A stretch of DNA of 64,000 nt from BOG-908 sp963692875 (GCA_965198755.1 OZ240673.1:2542001-2606000); one strand, 5' to 3'; positions 41,345 through 50,435 are shown, counted from the stretch's first letter. Notes: generated by a model from the letters alone, not told the origin. Program-made: numbers and translations.

Positions 41345-42796
41345 ATGACTCTCAACCTCACCATCCCGCAGACCCTGCACACCGACTTCACCCCGCGCAT
41401 CACCGTCATCGGCGTGGGCGGCGGCGGCACCAACGCGGTCGACAACATGATCCAGCTGAATTTGCAGGGCGTGGACTTCGTCGTTGCAAACACCGACGCG
41501 CAGCAGCTGATGCACAGCAAGTCCGACCGCCGCATCCAGTTGGGCCCGCACCTCACGCAAGGCCTCGGCGCCGGTGCGAAGCCGGAGATCGGCCGTGCCG
41601 CGGCCGAGGAAGCCGGCGACGAGCTGGCGCGCCACCTCGACGGCGCTCACATGGTGTTCATCACCGCCGGCATGGGCGGCGGCACCGGCACCGGTGCAGC
41701 ACCGGTGATCGCGCGCATGGCACGCGAGCGCGGCATCCTCACCGTCGGCGTGGTGACGAAGCCGTTCACCTTCGAGGGCGTGCGCCGCGCGCGCTCGGCC
41801 GATGCCGGCATCGCCGAGCTGCAACAATTCGTCGACACGCTCATCGTCATTCCCAACCAGAACCTCTTCCGGCTGGCCAACGAGAAGACCGGCTGGAAGG
41901 AGGCCTTCAAGATGGCCGACCACGTGCTCTACATGGGCGTACGTGGTGTCACCGACCTGATGGTGGCCCCGGGATTGGTGAACCTAGACTTCGCCGACAT
42001 CCGCACCGTGATGGCGGAGATGGGAAAAGCCATGATGGGCACTGGCGAATCCGAAGGAGAGAACCGCGCCATCCGCGCCGCAGAAGCCGCCATCAGCAAC
42101 CCGCTGCTGGAAGACACCAGCATGGCCGGCGCGCGCGGCCTGCTGATCAACATCACCGGCGGCGAGGACATGACGCTGTTCGAGGTGGACCAGGCCGCCA
42201 ACCGCATCCGCGAGGAAGTGGCTGAAGACGCCAACATCATCTTCGGCAGCGCGGTGGACGACAGCCTGTCCGGCCGCATCCGCGTCTCGGTGGTGGCCAC
42301 CGGCATCGACACGCCGCACGCGCAATCCGCCGAGCCCGCCGCAACCGGCCCGCGCCTAGTGGCAGTCGCCGGCGGCACCGCGCCGGGCGCCCCGTTGCGC
42401 GCGGAACGTCCGGGCGCGCCTGTTGCCGCAAGCCTGATCCCGCCGCGCATGCCGATGGGCAACCAGGCCACCGCGGTGGCTTACGTGCAGGAGGAGGAGC
42501 AGGCAGAGGCGCAGGCAACCGCACCAACTCAGGCCCAGGCGGCACCGCAGCCGCGGCCGGTGCAGCAGGCGCATCCGCTGTTCACCCAGCTGCCCTCCAG
42601 CGTGGAGCCGCCATCCGGCCGCCACAGCCTGTTCGGCAAGGTGACCGGCGCGTTCAAGCGTGGCGCCGCCCCGGCGGAAGCTGCCGACCAGCGCCGGCAG
42701 GAGGCCGAGCCGGCACCGCTGGTCCGCCCCGCCCTGTCGGACGCAGAGCCGGCGGGGCTCGACATCCCCGCTTTCCTGCGGCGGCAATCCTCCTGA
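41345..42796 (+). CDS. ftsZ: Cell division GTPase FtsZ
   Basis: A 483-residue tubulin homologue that forms the Z ring. VIGVGGGGTNAVDNM, the GTP-binding tubulin signature GGGTGTGAAP (about 111-120) and the T7 loop NLDFADIRTVM are intact. A Pro/Ala/Gln-rich linker follows residue 320, and the C-terminal peptide LDIPAFLRRQ binds FtsA and other partners. It is the only dcw gene here with a real upstream gap and its own AAGGGA ribosome-binding site. Confidence 0.97.
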   Translation: MTLNLTIPQTLHTDFTPRITVIGVGGGGTNAVDNMIQLNLQGVDFVVANTDAQQLMHSKSDRRIQLGPHLTQGLGAGAKPEIGRAAAEEAGDELARHLDGAHMVFITAGMGGGTGTGAAPVIARMARERGILTVGVVTKPFTFEGVRRARSADAGIAELQQFVDTLIVIPNQNLFRLANEKTGWKEAFKMADHVLYMGVRGVTDLMVAPGLVNLDFADIRTVMAEMGKAMMGTGESEGENRAIRAAEAAISNPLLEDTSMAGARGLLINITGGEDMTLFEVDQAANRIREEVAEDANIIFGSAVDDSLSGRIRVSVVATGIDTPHAQSAEPAATGPRLVAVAGGTAPGAPLRAERPGAPVAASLIPPRMPMGNQATAVAYVQEEEQAEAQATAPTQAQAAPQPRPVQQAHPLFTQLPSSVEPPSGRHSLFGKVTGAFKRGAAPAEAADQRRQEAEPAPLVRPALSDAEPAGLDIPAFLRRQSS

Positions 42797-42804
42797 GTCC
42801 AGGT

Positions 42805-42964
42805 AGCAAGCGAGGCCTTCTTTTTTGGTAAAAAAAGAAGCAAAAAACTTCTACTCCTGCGCTGTTCCAGCCTCGTTTGCCTATTCTTTAAGGCACCCAA
42901 GCTGCCGACAGCCAGGAGACAAAAGTTTTTTGGTCCTTTTTTCAAAAAAGGACTGCTTGCTCGC
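42805..42964. repeat. Bipartite hairpin repeat after ftsZ
   Basis: Left CTTC/GAAG arm with a GGT loop, weakened core (GCCGACAGCC), right GTCC/GGAC-stem arm. It starts 10 bases after the ftsZ stop and marks the end of the 19-kb repeat-free operon. Confidence 0.85.
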
Positions 42965-43019
42965 CTGATTTACCCGTCACGCCTGGTGTTCCTGGACGGC
43001 CCCTAACACCAGACCGCGC

Positions 43020-43048
43020 TTGATTGCAGTAGCGACGCAAAATATACT
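43020..43048 (+). promoter_or_regulatory. lpxC: Putative lpxC promoter
   Basis: TTGATT and TATACT separated by exactly 17 bases, the best sigma-70-like match seen in the window. It would give a leader of about 185 bases before the lpxC ATG. Confidence 0.6.
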
Positions 43049-43239
43049 TCATAATCAGCCGTCTACAACGCAACATGCAGAAATAATGATTGACTGGAAG
43101 ACCGGGGAGAGGCGCGGTAAGTCTCTTTTCGGCCGCGTTTCTGGCCATCTATACGCGTCCTGCATGCCAGTCGTTGCCGGCAGTTCGCGAAGACCCGGGT
43201 CCAATCCGGGGTGCAAACCGCGGGGGCTCCGAGACGCAC

Positions 43240-44184
43240 ATGGACGGCTTGACGGACATCAAGGTGGAGGCTCTGGCGAGTTGCCAGCACACTCTCCGCT
43301 CCGCCATCGGCTGCGTCGGTGTCGGCCTGCATGGCGGCCACCCCGTCCGCCTCACCCTGCTGCCCGCCGGGCCGGACACCGGCATCGTCTTCCGCCGCAC
43401 CGACCTCGGCATCGACATCCCCGCCAGCCCGGACGCTGTCACCGACACAAGATTGTGCACCCAGGTCTCCCACGCCCAGCACGGCCACGTTTGCGTGCGC
43501 ACCGTGGAGCACGCGATGGCCGCACTCGCTGGCACCGGCATCGACAACGCCGTGGTGGCGGTGGACGGGCCGGAACTGCCCATCCTGGACGGGTCGGCCG
43601 CGCCGTTCGTGTTCCTGATCGACTGCGCCGGGCGCCTGCCGCAGCCCGCCTCCCGCCAGGCCATCGAGATACTCCGCCGGGTGCGCGTCAACATGGGCGA
43701 GGCCACCGCCGAGCTGCGCCCGGGCGGTGCCACGCTGGACCTTTCGCTGTCGATCGACTTCCCCGCCGAGGCGATCGGCCAGCAGGCGCTGTCCATCTCG
43801 CTGACCGAGCAGGGCTTTCGCAGCGTGCTGGCGCCGGCCCGCACCTTTGCCCTGCTGCACGAAATAGAGGCGCTGCGCCAGGCCGGCCTGGCGCTGGGCG
43901 GCAGCCTGGACAACGCAATTGTGGTGGACGGCAGCCGGGTGCTGAACCCGGCCGGCCTGCGCGCGAAGAACGAGTTCGTGCGCCACAAGATGCTCGACGC
44001 GGTCGGCGACCTGGCCATGGCGGGCGCGCCCATCCACGGGCGCTTCGTCGCGCACCGCACCGGGCACGCGCTGAACAACAAGCTGCTGCGGGCGCTGTTT
44101 GCCGACACGCGGGCTTGGCGGCGGGTGAGCCTGGACGTGCCGGCTTGGTCGCAGGGGCAGTTTTCGACGGCTCGGGCGGCGTAA
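43240..44184 (+). CDS. lpxC: UDP-3-O-acyl-N-acetylglucosamine deacetylase
   Basis: A 314-residue zinc amidase, the committed step of lipid A synthesis. VRTVEHAMAALAGTGIDN provides zinc ligand His91 and the catalytic-Glu region; HKMLDAVGDLAMAGAPI gives the second His and the Asp; FVAHRTGHALNNKLLRAL carries the catalytic His of the GHxxNNKL motif. ATG at 43240 fits the family N-terminus (QHTLRSAIGCVGVGLHGG); upstream open frame is leader. The gene follows ftsZ as in many proteobacteria but has its own promoter. Confidence 0.95.
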   Translation: MDGLTDIKVEALASCQHTLRSAIGCVGVGLHGGHPVRLTLLPAGPDTGIVFRRTDLGIDIPASPDAVTDTRLCTQVSHAQHGHVCVRTVEHAMAALAGTGIDNAVVAVDGPELPILDGSAAPFVFLIDCAGRLPQPASRQAIEILRRVRVNMGEATAELRPGGATLDLSLSIDFPAEAIGQQALSISLTEQGFRSVLAPARTFALLHEIEALRQAGLALGGSLDNAIVVDGSRVLNPAGLRAKNEFVRHKMLDAVGDLAMAGAPIHGRFVAHRTGHALNNKLLRALFADTRAWRRVSLDVPAWSQGQFSTARAA

Positions 44185-44310
44185 GAAAGCAAGCAGTTCT
44201 TTTTTGAAAAAAAGAACCAAAAAATTTTTATCTCCTGGGTCGTCGATTCCGGAGATTACGACGGCGCTGACTCGGGCTTCTGCTTTGTTTCTTGAAAAAG
44301 ATGGCTTCCT
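44184..44310. repeat. Bipartite hairpin repeat, right arm decayed
   Basis: GCAAGCAGTTC left arm directly after the lpxC stop, core lost (ACGACGGCGC), right arm reduced to GCTTTGTTTCTTGAAAAAGATGGC. Confidence 0.75.
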
Positions 44311-44361
44311 TAGTTGCTTGCCTGCCACTAGGGTCCCCGCCGCGCGTCGGGAGGCTAAATC

Positions 44362-44682
44362 TTGCACCTAGTTGTCGGCATCTTCAGCCTTGTCGCAGAA
44401 CTGCTCTGGCTGTTCTCCTGGGCGCTCATCCTCTCCGCCATCATCAGCACGCTTATCTCCTTCGGCGTGCTGAACACGCGCAACCGCTTCGTCTGGATGA
44501 TCAGCGACTTCCTCTACCGCGTCACTGAACCGGTGGTCCGCCCGATCCGCGCCGTTCTGCCGAACCTCGGCGGCATCGACCTCAGCCCGCTGATCGTGCT
44601 GCTGCTGATCCAATACGTGATCCTGCCGCTGCTGAGCGACCTGGAAGGCGTCGTGCTGGGGAGCATGGCCGGCCAGTCGTGA
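44362..44682 (+). CDS. YggT family membrane protein
   Basis: A 106-residue protein with two hydrophobic regions separated by TRNRFVWMISDFLYRVTEPVVRPIRAVLPNLGGIDLSPLIVLLLIQ, the YggT (CcmB-like small integral membrane) signature with its conserved Pro-rich turn. YggT proteins sit near pyrroline reductase or division genes in bacteria and help membrane or osmotic functions that remain poorly defined. TTG start at 44362 with a GGGAGG site 8 bases before it. Overlaps folD by GTGA. Confidence 0.85.
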   Translation: MHLVVGIFSLVAELLWLFSWALILSAIISTLISFGVLNTRNRFVWMISDFLYRVTEPVVRPIRAVLPNLGGIDLSPLIVLLLIQYVILPLLSDLEGVVLGSMAGQS

Positions 44683-45533
44683 CCGCGCGCATCCTCGACG
44701 GCCGCACGCTCGCTGCCGAGCTCCGCGCCGCATTGGCCACGCGCGTCGCCGCTTTGCCCTACCGGCCCGGGCTCGTGGTGGTGCTGGTGGGCGACAACCA
44801 GGCCAGCGCCGTCTACGTGCGCGCCAAGGACCGCGCCGCGCGCGAGGCCGGCCTGGACGCACGCACCATCCGGCTGCCGGCGGAGACGCTGCAGTCCGAC
44901 CTGCTGGACGTGGTGCGCGGGCTGAACGCCGACCCGGAGGTGGACGGCATCCTGGTGCAGTTGCCGCTGCCGCCGCACGTGGAAGCGCGCGCGGTGCTCG
45001 AAGCCGTCGACCCGGCGAAGGACGTGGACGGCTTCCACCCGGTCAACGTGGGCCGCCTGGCCGACGGCGCAGCGCTGCTGGCACCCTGCACACCGCGCGG
45101 CGTGATGCGGCTGCTGGCGCATGCCGGCGCACAGCTTGCTGGCAGCCGCGCCGTCGTGCTCGGCCGCTCGGGCATCGTCGGCCGGCCGGTGGCGAGCCTG
45201 CTGCTGGCGGCCAACGCCACCGTGGTGGTGGCGCACTCGCACACCCGCAACCTGGCCGAGGAGTGCCGCCGCGCCGACGTTGTGGTAGCCGCCACCGGCC
45301 GCCCGGAGATGGTGCGCGGCGACTGGATCGCTCCCGGCGCGGTGGTGATCGACGTGGGGATCAACCGCCTCGCGGACGGACGCCTGGTGGGCGACGTGGC
45401 TTACGACGAGTGCCTGGGCCACGCAGCGGCGATCACTCCGGTGCCGGGGGGCGTGGGGCCGATGACGATCGCCTGTCTGCTGGAGAACACGGTGTTGGCG
45501 GCTGGGGAGAGAAGGCAAGCCGTTCTTTTTTGA
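44679..45533 (+). CDS. folD: Methylenetetrahydrofolate dehydrogenase / cyclohydrolase
   Basis: A 284-residue bifunctional enzyme converting 5,10-methylene-THF to 10-formyl-THF. VGDNQASAVYVRAKDRAA carries the catalytic Lys and Tyr; VDGILVQLPLPPH and DVDGFHPVNVG bind folate; VVLGRSGIVGRPVASLLL is the NADP loop; ITPVPGGVGPMTIACLLENT is the C-terminal signature. GTG start in the yggT stop. The last residues (ERRQAVLF) and stop codon are repeat-encoded. Confidence 0.95.
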   Translation: MTARILDGRTLAAELRAALATRVAALPYRPGLVVVLVGDNQASAVYVRAKDRAAREAGLDARTIRLPAETLQSDLLDVVRGLNADPEVDGILVQLPLPPHVEARAVLEAVDPAKDVDGFHPVNVGRLADGAALLAPCTPRGVMRLLAHAGAQLAGSRAVVLGRSGIVGRPVASLLLAANATVVVAHSHTRNLAEECRRADVVVAATGRPEMVRGDWIAPGAVVIDVGINRLADGRLVGDVAYDECLGHAAAITPVPGGVGPMTIACLLENTVLAAGERRQAVLF

Positions 45534-45645
45534 AAAAAAGAACCAAAAAACTTTTGTTCGCGGAGACCCTGGCTGCAGAACTTTCGCGACAGCAGGACCA
45601 AAAGTTTTTTGCTGCTTTTTTTCAAAAAAGCAGGCCTTGCTTTCT
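45513..45645. repeat. Bipartite hairpin repeat; contains the folD stop
   Basis: Left arm GCAAGCCGTTC/GAACC; TTCGCGACAGC core; right arm with CTGC/GCAG stem. Between the convergent folD and M28 peptidase genes. Confidence 0.88.
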
Positions 45646-45683
45646 TTGCCTCCCCCAAACGTCGAAACCTCAGATTGCCGGCA

Positions 45684-47354
45684 TCACGTCCTGCTCTTGT
45701 CTCGGATAGCCCGAAATTCATTGCCCGGATACCAATCCGGCCACGCGTCACTGTTGGCCAGCGCCGAGCCCATCGCGTAGAGCGCCTTGAGGTCCTGAAC
45801 CGGCCCCGACAGGTCCCAATGCGGATCGTACTCGTCCGAAGGCTGGTGGTAGTGATGCGCGGTGTAGTCCTCGCTGATGGCGCGTCCCTTCGCAGTGCCG
45901 CCGTCCACCAGGTCGAACCCGCCTTTCGGGTCCAGCATCGGGATGCCGATCTTGGCCAGGCTGATGTGGTCCGAGCGGTAGAAGCTGCCCTTCTCCGATT
46001 CCGGATCGGGCGAGATCGTCCGGTTCTGCTGCTTCAGCGCGGTGGCCAGCAGATCCTCCATCTGCGAGGCGCCGTTGCCGATCAGCACCAGGTCGTGCGC
46101 CGGGCCTTCGGGCAGGTTTGCGTCGATGTTGATGCCGCCGACGATGTGCGACGCCGGCCAGATCGGGTTCTGCGCGAAATACTGTGAGCCGAGCAGGCCC
46201 TGTTCCTCGAGCGTCCAGCAGATGATCGCCACCGTCCGCTTGGGCGCCGGCGCGTGCACGAAGGCCTGTGCTATCTCGAGTATGCTGGCGACACCCATGC
46301 CGTTGTCGATGGCGCCGTTGTATATCTTGTCGGGCCCAGGCACGTCCGGCTTCACGCCGAGATGGTCCCAGTGCGCGGTGTAGAGCACCACGTCGCCAGG
46401 ATGCTGGCTGCCGGGCACCATGCCCACCACGTTGCGTGTTTCCAGATGCGCCACGCTGGAGTGCAGCTCGGCTGACATCGTCTCGCCCACCATCGGCACC
46501 GGGCGGAAGCCGGGCGTGTTGGCCGCGCGCTTCTCGCGGTCGTAGTCGAGCCCGGCGCGGGCGAACAGATCGCGCGCGGTGGCCAGTTGTATCCAGCCCT
46601 GCACCGGCACGGCGGACGCGTTGCCGTCTGCCGCGTCCAGCCACAGCTTGGCCCCCGAGTTGGAGTTGCGCACCACCTGCCAGCCATACGCCGCGGGCAC
46701 TGTCTCGTGCACGATGATGACGGCGGCGGCACCGTGGCGCGCCGCCTCCTCGTATTTGTAGGTCCAGCGGCCGTAATACGTCATGGCGCGGCCTTTGAAG
46801 AAGGCCGGGTCCGGATGCGCATCCTCGTTGCCCGGGTCGTTGACCAGCAGCACCACCGTCTTGCCGTGCACGTCGACGCCGGCGTAGTCGTCCCAGTGGT
46901 ATTCCGGTGCCACCACGCCGTAGCCGACGAACACCATGGGCGTGTTGCTGAGAGACACGCTGTCCGTCTTGAAGCGCGGCGTCCAATACACCGTGTCGGA
47001 CGGAAACGCCGGGGTGATGGCGCCATGCGGCGTGGCAAAGGCCAGGTGCGAGCGCGCAGCATCCAGCGTTATCTTCACGCTGGGCACTGGCTGGACATAA
47101 CTGCCGTGATTGCCGGGCGCCAGGCCGATCCGCTCCATCTCGTCGGCGATCCAGGCGGCAGCGGCCTCCCCGGCCGGCGTGCCCGGGCCGCGGCCCTGGA
47201 ATGCGTCGTCGGCAATGGCGCGGTCGCGGGCGGCGAGGTCGGCAACATTGATGTCCGGCGAGGTGACGGGATGGCCGGGATATTGGGCCAAAGCGGGCGC
47301 GGCAGGCAGGGCGGCGCTCAGCAGCAATGCAACGCGCAGGGCAGGACGGATCAT
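45684..47354 (-). CDS. M28-family zinc metallopeptidase with PA domain, exported
   Basis: A 556-residue protein with a Sec signal peptide (cleavage after ALA, about residue 23). A PA-like insert (VGYGVVAPEYHWDDYAGVDVHGKTVVLLV) precedes the M28 peptidase domain, whose zinc ligands appear as HWDHLG, GAIDNGMGVASILE, CWTLEEQGLLGS (the Glu pair), IDAN and the final His in SDHISLAKIG. It probably acts in the periplasm as an aminopeptidase; substrates unknown. ATG at 47354. Confidence 0.88.
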   Translation of the reverse strand: MIRPALRVALLLSAALPAAPALAQYPGHPVTSPDINVADLAARDRAIADDAFQGRGPGTPAGEAAAAWIADEMERIGLAPGNHGSYVQPVPSVKITLDAARSHLAFATPHGAITPAFPSDTVYWTPRFKTDSVSLSNTPMVFVGYGVVAPEYHWDDYAGVDVHGKTVVLLVNDPGNEDAHPDPAFFKGRAMTYYGRWTYKYEEAARHGAAAVIIVHETVPAAYGWQVVRNSNSGAKLWLDAADGNASAVPVQGWIQLATARDLFARAGLDYDREKRAANTPGFRPVPMVGETMSAELHSSVAHLETRNVVGMVPGSQHPGDVVLYTAHWDHLGVKPDVPGPDKIYNGAIDNGMGVASILEIAQAFVHAPAPKRTVAIICWTLEEQGLLGSQYFAQNPIWPASHIVGGINIDANLPEGPAHDLVLIGNGASQMEDLLATALKQQNRTISPDPESEKGSFYRSDHISLAKIGIPMLDPKGGFDLVDGGTAKGRAISEDYTAHHYHQPSDEYDPHWDLSGPVQDLKALYAMGSALANSDAWPDWYPGNEFRAIRDKSRT

Positions 47355-47401
47355 GCGGTGGTTCCTAGGTGCGGTTCTAGCCTTGCAGCTTGGCGGTAGA
47401 A

Positions 47402-47550
47402 GGCAAGGCAAGCGGTTTTTTTTTGAAAAAAAGAACCAAAAAACTTTTGGTCTCGTTCGGTGCGCCGTGTTGAAGCGTATGTTTCAACTGTCCGCGACAG
47501 CGCTCGCAAAAGCTCTTTGCTTCTTTTTTTCGAAAAAGAAGGCCGTGCTT
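47402..47550. repeat. Bipartite hairpin repeat, complete
   Basis: Left arm has lost stem pairing by a C-to-T change (GCGGTTTTTTTTTGAAA), core TCCGCGACAGC, right CTTC/GAAG arm. It lies between the divergent peptidase and TraB/GumN genes. Confidence 0.85.
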
Positions 47551-47715
47551 ACACTGATTCCGAAGTCTTGCGCCTGCAGATACGATGCCGGAAACGCATG
47601 CGGGACGCGCCAAGGCTTATTGGGCCATCGAACACCGTTATCCAACAGGCCCGATCGTATACGGGTGACGTTTGGCCGTTCTACCCGACCTGGAAGACGG
47701 TGACTTGTTTCGGCT

Positions 47716-47743
47716 TTGCAAGTACGTGCCCGGGGCGTAGTCT
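47716..47743 (+). promoter_or_regulatory. Possible promoter of the TraB/GumN gene
   Basis: TTGCAA and TAGTCT with a 16-base spacer; transcription would begin about at the ATG (47751), giving a leaderless message. Weak evidence. Confidence 0.3.
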
Positions 47744-47750
47744 CGCATTC

Positions 47751-48611
47751 ATGACGATCCGCCGCCTGTGCATCGCCGCGCTGCTGACCCTGCTGGCCGC
47801 CATGCCCGCGCGCGCCGACCCCGCCCTGTGGGTTGCGCACAGGAACGGCGCCACCGTCTACCTGTTCGGCACCATCCACGTCCTGCCCGCCAAGACGCGC
47901 TGGATGGACAGCCGCATCGGTGCGGCACTCGCCCAATCCACCGAGTTGTGGACCGAAGCCGACATCGGCAACCTCGCCGCCAACGTGGCTGCGCTGCGCC
48001 ACTACGGCCTGGGTGCCGCGCAGAGCACCGAAACCCTGCTGCCCCCCGACTACCGCGGGCGGTTCCGCCGTGACGTGGCGCTTTCCGGCATGCCGCCGTT
48101 GCTGTTCGCACGTGCCCGCCCATGGCTGGCCGAGATACTGCTGGACGCCGCAGCGCTGCAGCACGCCGGCCCGGTGGCTATGGGCGCAGAATCCACGTTG
48201 CTGGCCTACGCGCATGATCACCACATGGCCACGCCGACCTTCGAGACGTTGGACCAGCAATTTGCCATGCTGGCCGACATGCCGGATGCCGCCCAGATCA
48301 CCGCGCTGGAACAGGAGATCGACGAGTTCGACGGCGCAGGGCCGGAATTCGCGCAACTGCTCACAGCGTGGCAAGCCGGCGACCAGGATACGCTGGACCG
48401 GCTGACCAATCAGGACATGCGCAAGCACCAGGAAGCATCGTGGACGGAGCTGATACTTCGCCGCAACGAAGGTTTTGTGCAGAAGATCGCCGACCGGCTG
48501 CAGGGCAGCGGCACCGCGTTCGTAGCGGTCGGGGCGGCGCATCTGTGCGGCTCCACCGGCGTGCCGGCGCTGCTGAAGAACCAGGGCTTCGAGGTGACAC
48601 GGGCGCAGTGA
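47751..48611 (+). CDS. TraB/GumN family protein, exported
   Basis: A 286-residue protein with a signal peptide ending ARA (residue about 22) and the TraB/GumN domain: ALWVAHRNGATVYLFGTIHVLPAKTRWM with the conserved GTxH motif, and near the end FVAVGAAHLCGSTGVPALLKNQGFEV with the second conserved GAxHLxG. The two motifs resemble the Tiki-type metalloprotease active site, so a periplasmic protease role is possible but unproven. ATG at 47751. Confidence 0.88.
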   Translation: MTIRRLCIAALLTLLAAMPARADPALWVAHRNGATVYLFGTIHVLPAKTRWMDSRIGAALAQSTELWTEADIGNLAANVAALRHYGLGAAQSTETLLPPDYRGRFRRDVALSGMPPLLFARARPWLAEILLDAAALQHAGPVAMGAESTLLAYAHDHHMATPTFETLDQQFAMLADMPDAAQITALEQEIDEFDGAGPEFAQLLTAWQAGDQDTLDRLTNQDMRKHQEASWTELILRRNEGFVQKIADRLQGSGTAFVAVGAAHLCGSTGVPALLKNQGFEVTRAQ

Positions 48612-48656
48612 AGGGCTCTCGCGCGGTGGGTGGTGCCAATTTGCGTGGACTCATAG

Positions 48657-48795
48657 AAAGCAAGCAGTCCTTTTTTGGAAAAAAAGGACCAAAAAACTTT
48701 TGACTCCGCTGTCGCCCGCTCTCCGGAAAGGTCCGCGACAGCGGAGTCAAAGGTTTTTTGCTTCTTTTTTCAGAAGAGAGGGCCTTGCTTGCTTC
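48657..48795. repeat. Bipartite hairpin repeat, complete
   Basis: Left GTCC/GGAC arm; two cores (CGCTGTCGCCCG and TCCGCGACAGC) that can pair with each other; right CTTC arm slightly decayed. Confidence 0.85.
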
Positions 48796-48896
48796 GGAAC
48801 GGTCGACCTTCACGATGATGGCGAGGGCGGTGTTCAACCGGAAAGTGCAAGAGCAACCAGAAACGTCTACCGCCCTGCGCGCGCTTTGCAGAAACC

Positions 48897-48958
48897 TCCG
48901 CGACAGCAGGCCCAAAAGTCTTTTGCTTCTTTTCTTCAGAAAAGAAGGTCTTGCTTTC
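48897..48958. repeat. Single hairpin-repeat arm
   Basis: TCCGCGACAGC core and CTTCTTTTCTTCAGAAAAGAAG hairpin. With the previous copy it fills most of the 470-bp gap between the convergent TraB/GumN and hflX genes; no gene is seen there. Confidence 0.8.
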
Positions 48959-49082
48959 CTCGCCGGAGATCCGACGCGACAAAGGACCGGAAACTTCGTT
49001 TATGTCGGCCGGCTTCACGCCAGGATTGAATCCTGACAAGTGGAGTGCAAGCACGCCTGCCCTGTCACCAATCGAAGCTTGA

Positions 49083-50435
49083 CTATCCGCCAAGGCTCCG
49101 GTGCAGTCGCGCAATTGCACCCGGCAGGCCGCGCACTTTCAGCACGCGGCCGGTTTCCTCGTAGTCTTCCGACAGCACGCGCGTGCTTTCGTACACGTCG
49201 CCGATCATTCCTTGTTTTGCGTAGGGCAACACGAGCACATCCTCCACCATCGCCGCTTCGAAGAAGGCGATGATGGTGTCACGCAGAACGCTGACGTCCT
49301 GCGGCACGTGCGCGGAGAGCAGGATCGCCTCGGGGTGTTTCACCATGAGCGCGTGACGCCCAGCTTCGTCCACCCGGTCCGCCTTGTTCAAGATCAGGCG
49401 TGACGGAACCACGTCGGCGCCGATCTCGCGCAACACGCTGCGGCTTACGTCCAGCTGTGCCTCGTAGGTCGGGTCCGACGCATCGACCACGAACAGGAGC
49501 AACGATGCTTCCAACGCCTCGGCGAGAGTAGAGCGGAACGAGGCGACCAGGTCGTGCGGAAGTTGCTTGATGAAGCCTACGGTGTCCGAGACGAGCACGC
49601 GCGGCCGCGTCTCCGGTTGTAGCATGCGGACGGTTGTGTCCAGCGTGGCAAACAACTTGTCCTGCACCAGCACCTCGCTGCCGGTGAGCGCGCGCATCAA
49701 CGAGGACTTGCCCGCGTTGGTGTATCCGACCAGCGCCACGCGCAGCTGGTCTCGGCGGGCGGAGCGGCGCTGGTCACCGTCACGCTGCACGGCGTCGAGC
49801 TGCAGGCGAAGCTCCGCCAATCGGTCGCGTATCTTGCGGCGATCCAGGGCCAGGTTGCTTTCGCCGGCACCCGGGCCCTGCTGACGGCCGCCGCCGCCGC
49901 CTGACGATTCCCGCAAGCGGGGTGCGACGTATTTCAGACGCGCCATTTCAACCTGCAGCTTCGCCTCGCGCGTGTTGGCGTGACGATGGAATATTTCGAC
50001 AATGACGCCGGTGCGGTCCAGCACCTCGGCACCGGTGGCGCGTTCGAGGTTGCGTATCTGGCTGGGCGAGAGCTCGTGGTCGACGATGACGAACTCCGGC
50101 TTGCGGGCGCCGTCCGGGTCGGGTTCGGCCTGACCATCAGGCTCGGCGGCACCCTCGAAACGCTGCCGGGCCTTCGACTTCGGTGGGGGCGCCATGGAGC
50201 CGACCACACCGGTTCCTCCGGTCAGCGCGGCAAGCTCCGCCAGCTTGCCGCTGCCCAGCAGCAGCCCGGCCCCTGTGCCCTCGCGCTTTTGCGACACCGT
50301 GCCGGCCACTTTGTAGCCAAGCGTGTTGACCAGGCGCGCCAGCTCCTCAAGGCTGGCATGATGCGCCACGTCGTCCATGTCCGGAGTTTGGATGCCGACG
50401 AGCACGGCGAGCGGGATTGGCTTCTTGGTCTCCAT
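49083..50435 (-). CDS. hflX: Ribosome-associated GTPase HflX
   Basis: A 450-residue GTPase that splits stalled or hibernating ribosomes. The N-terminal HflX domain (LEELARLVNTLGYKVAGTV, LGSGKLAELA, FVIVDHELSPSQIRNLE) is interrupted by about 30 Gly/Pro/Glu-rich residues. RIEIFHRHA-like VIVEIFHRHANTREAKLQVEMARLKY follows, then the G domain: GYTNAGKSSLMRALTG (G1), DTVGFIKQLP (G3) and NKADRVD (G4). ATG at 50435; the frame is open further upstream but translates a repeat. No hfq is adjacent in this window. Confidence 0.93.
   Translation of the reverse strand: METKKPIPLAVLVGIQTPDMDDVAHHASLEELARLVNTLGYKVAGTVSQKREGTGAGLLLGSGKLAELAALTGGTGVVGSMAPPPKSKARQRFEGAAEPDGQAEPDPDGARKPEFVIVDHELSPSQIRNLERATGAEVLDRTGVIVEIFHRHANTREAKLQVEMARLKYVAPRLRESSGGGGGRQQGPGAGESNLALDRRKIRDRLAELRLQLDAVQRDGDQRRSARRDQLRVALVGYTNAGKSSLMRALTGSEVLVQDKLFATLDTTVRMLQPETRPRVLVSDTVGFIKQLPHDLVASFRSTLAEALEASLLLFVVDASDPTYEAQLDVSRSVLREIGADVVPSRLILNKADRVDEAGRHALMVKHPEAILLSAHVPQDVSVLRDTIIAFFEAAMVEDVLVLPYAKQGMIGDVYESTRVLSEDYEETGRVLKVRGLPGAIARLHRSLGG

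Noticed and set aside
24109..42796. Long antisense and alternate-frame open frames across the dcw cluster
   Set aside because: High GC leaves long open frames; each coincides with a well-conserved dcw gene on the plus strand.
43090..43239. Longer LpxC start at 43090
   Set aside because: The extra 50 residues have no counterpart in the family and lie in the leader after a good promoter.
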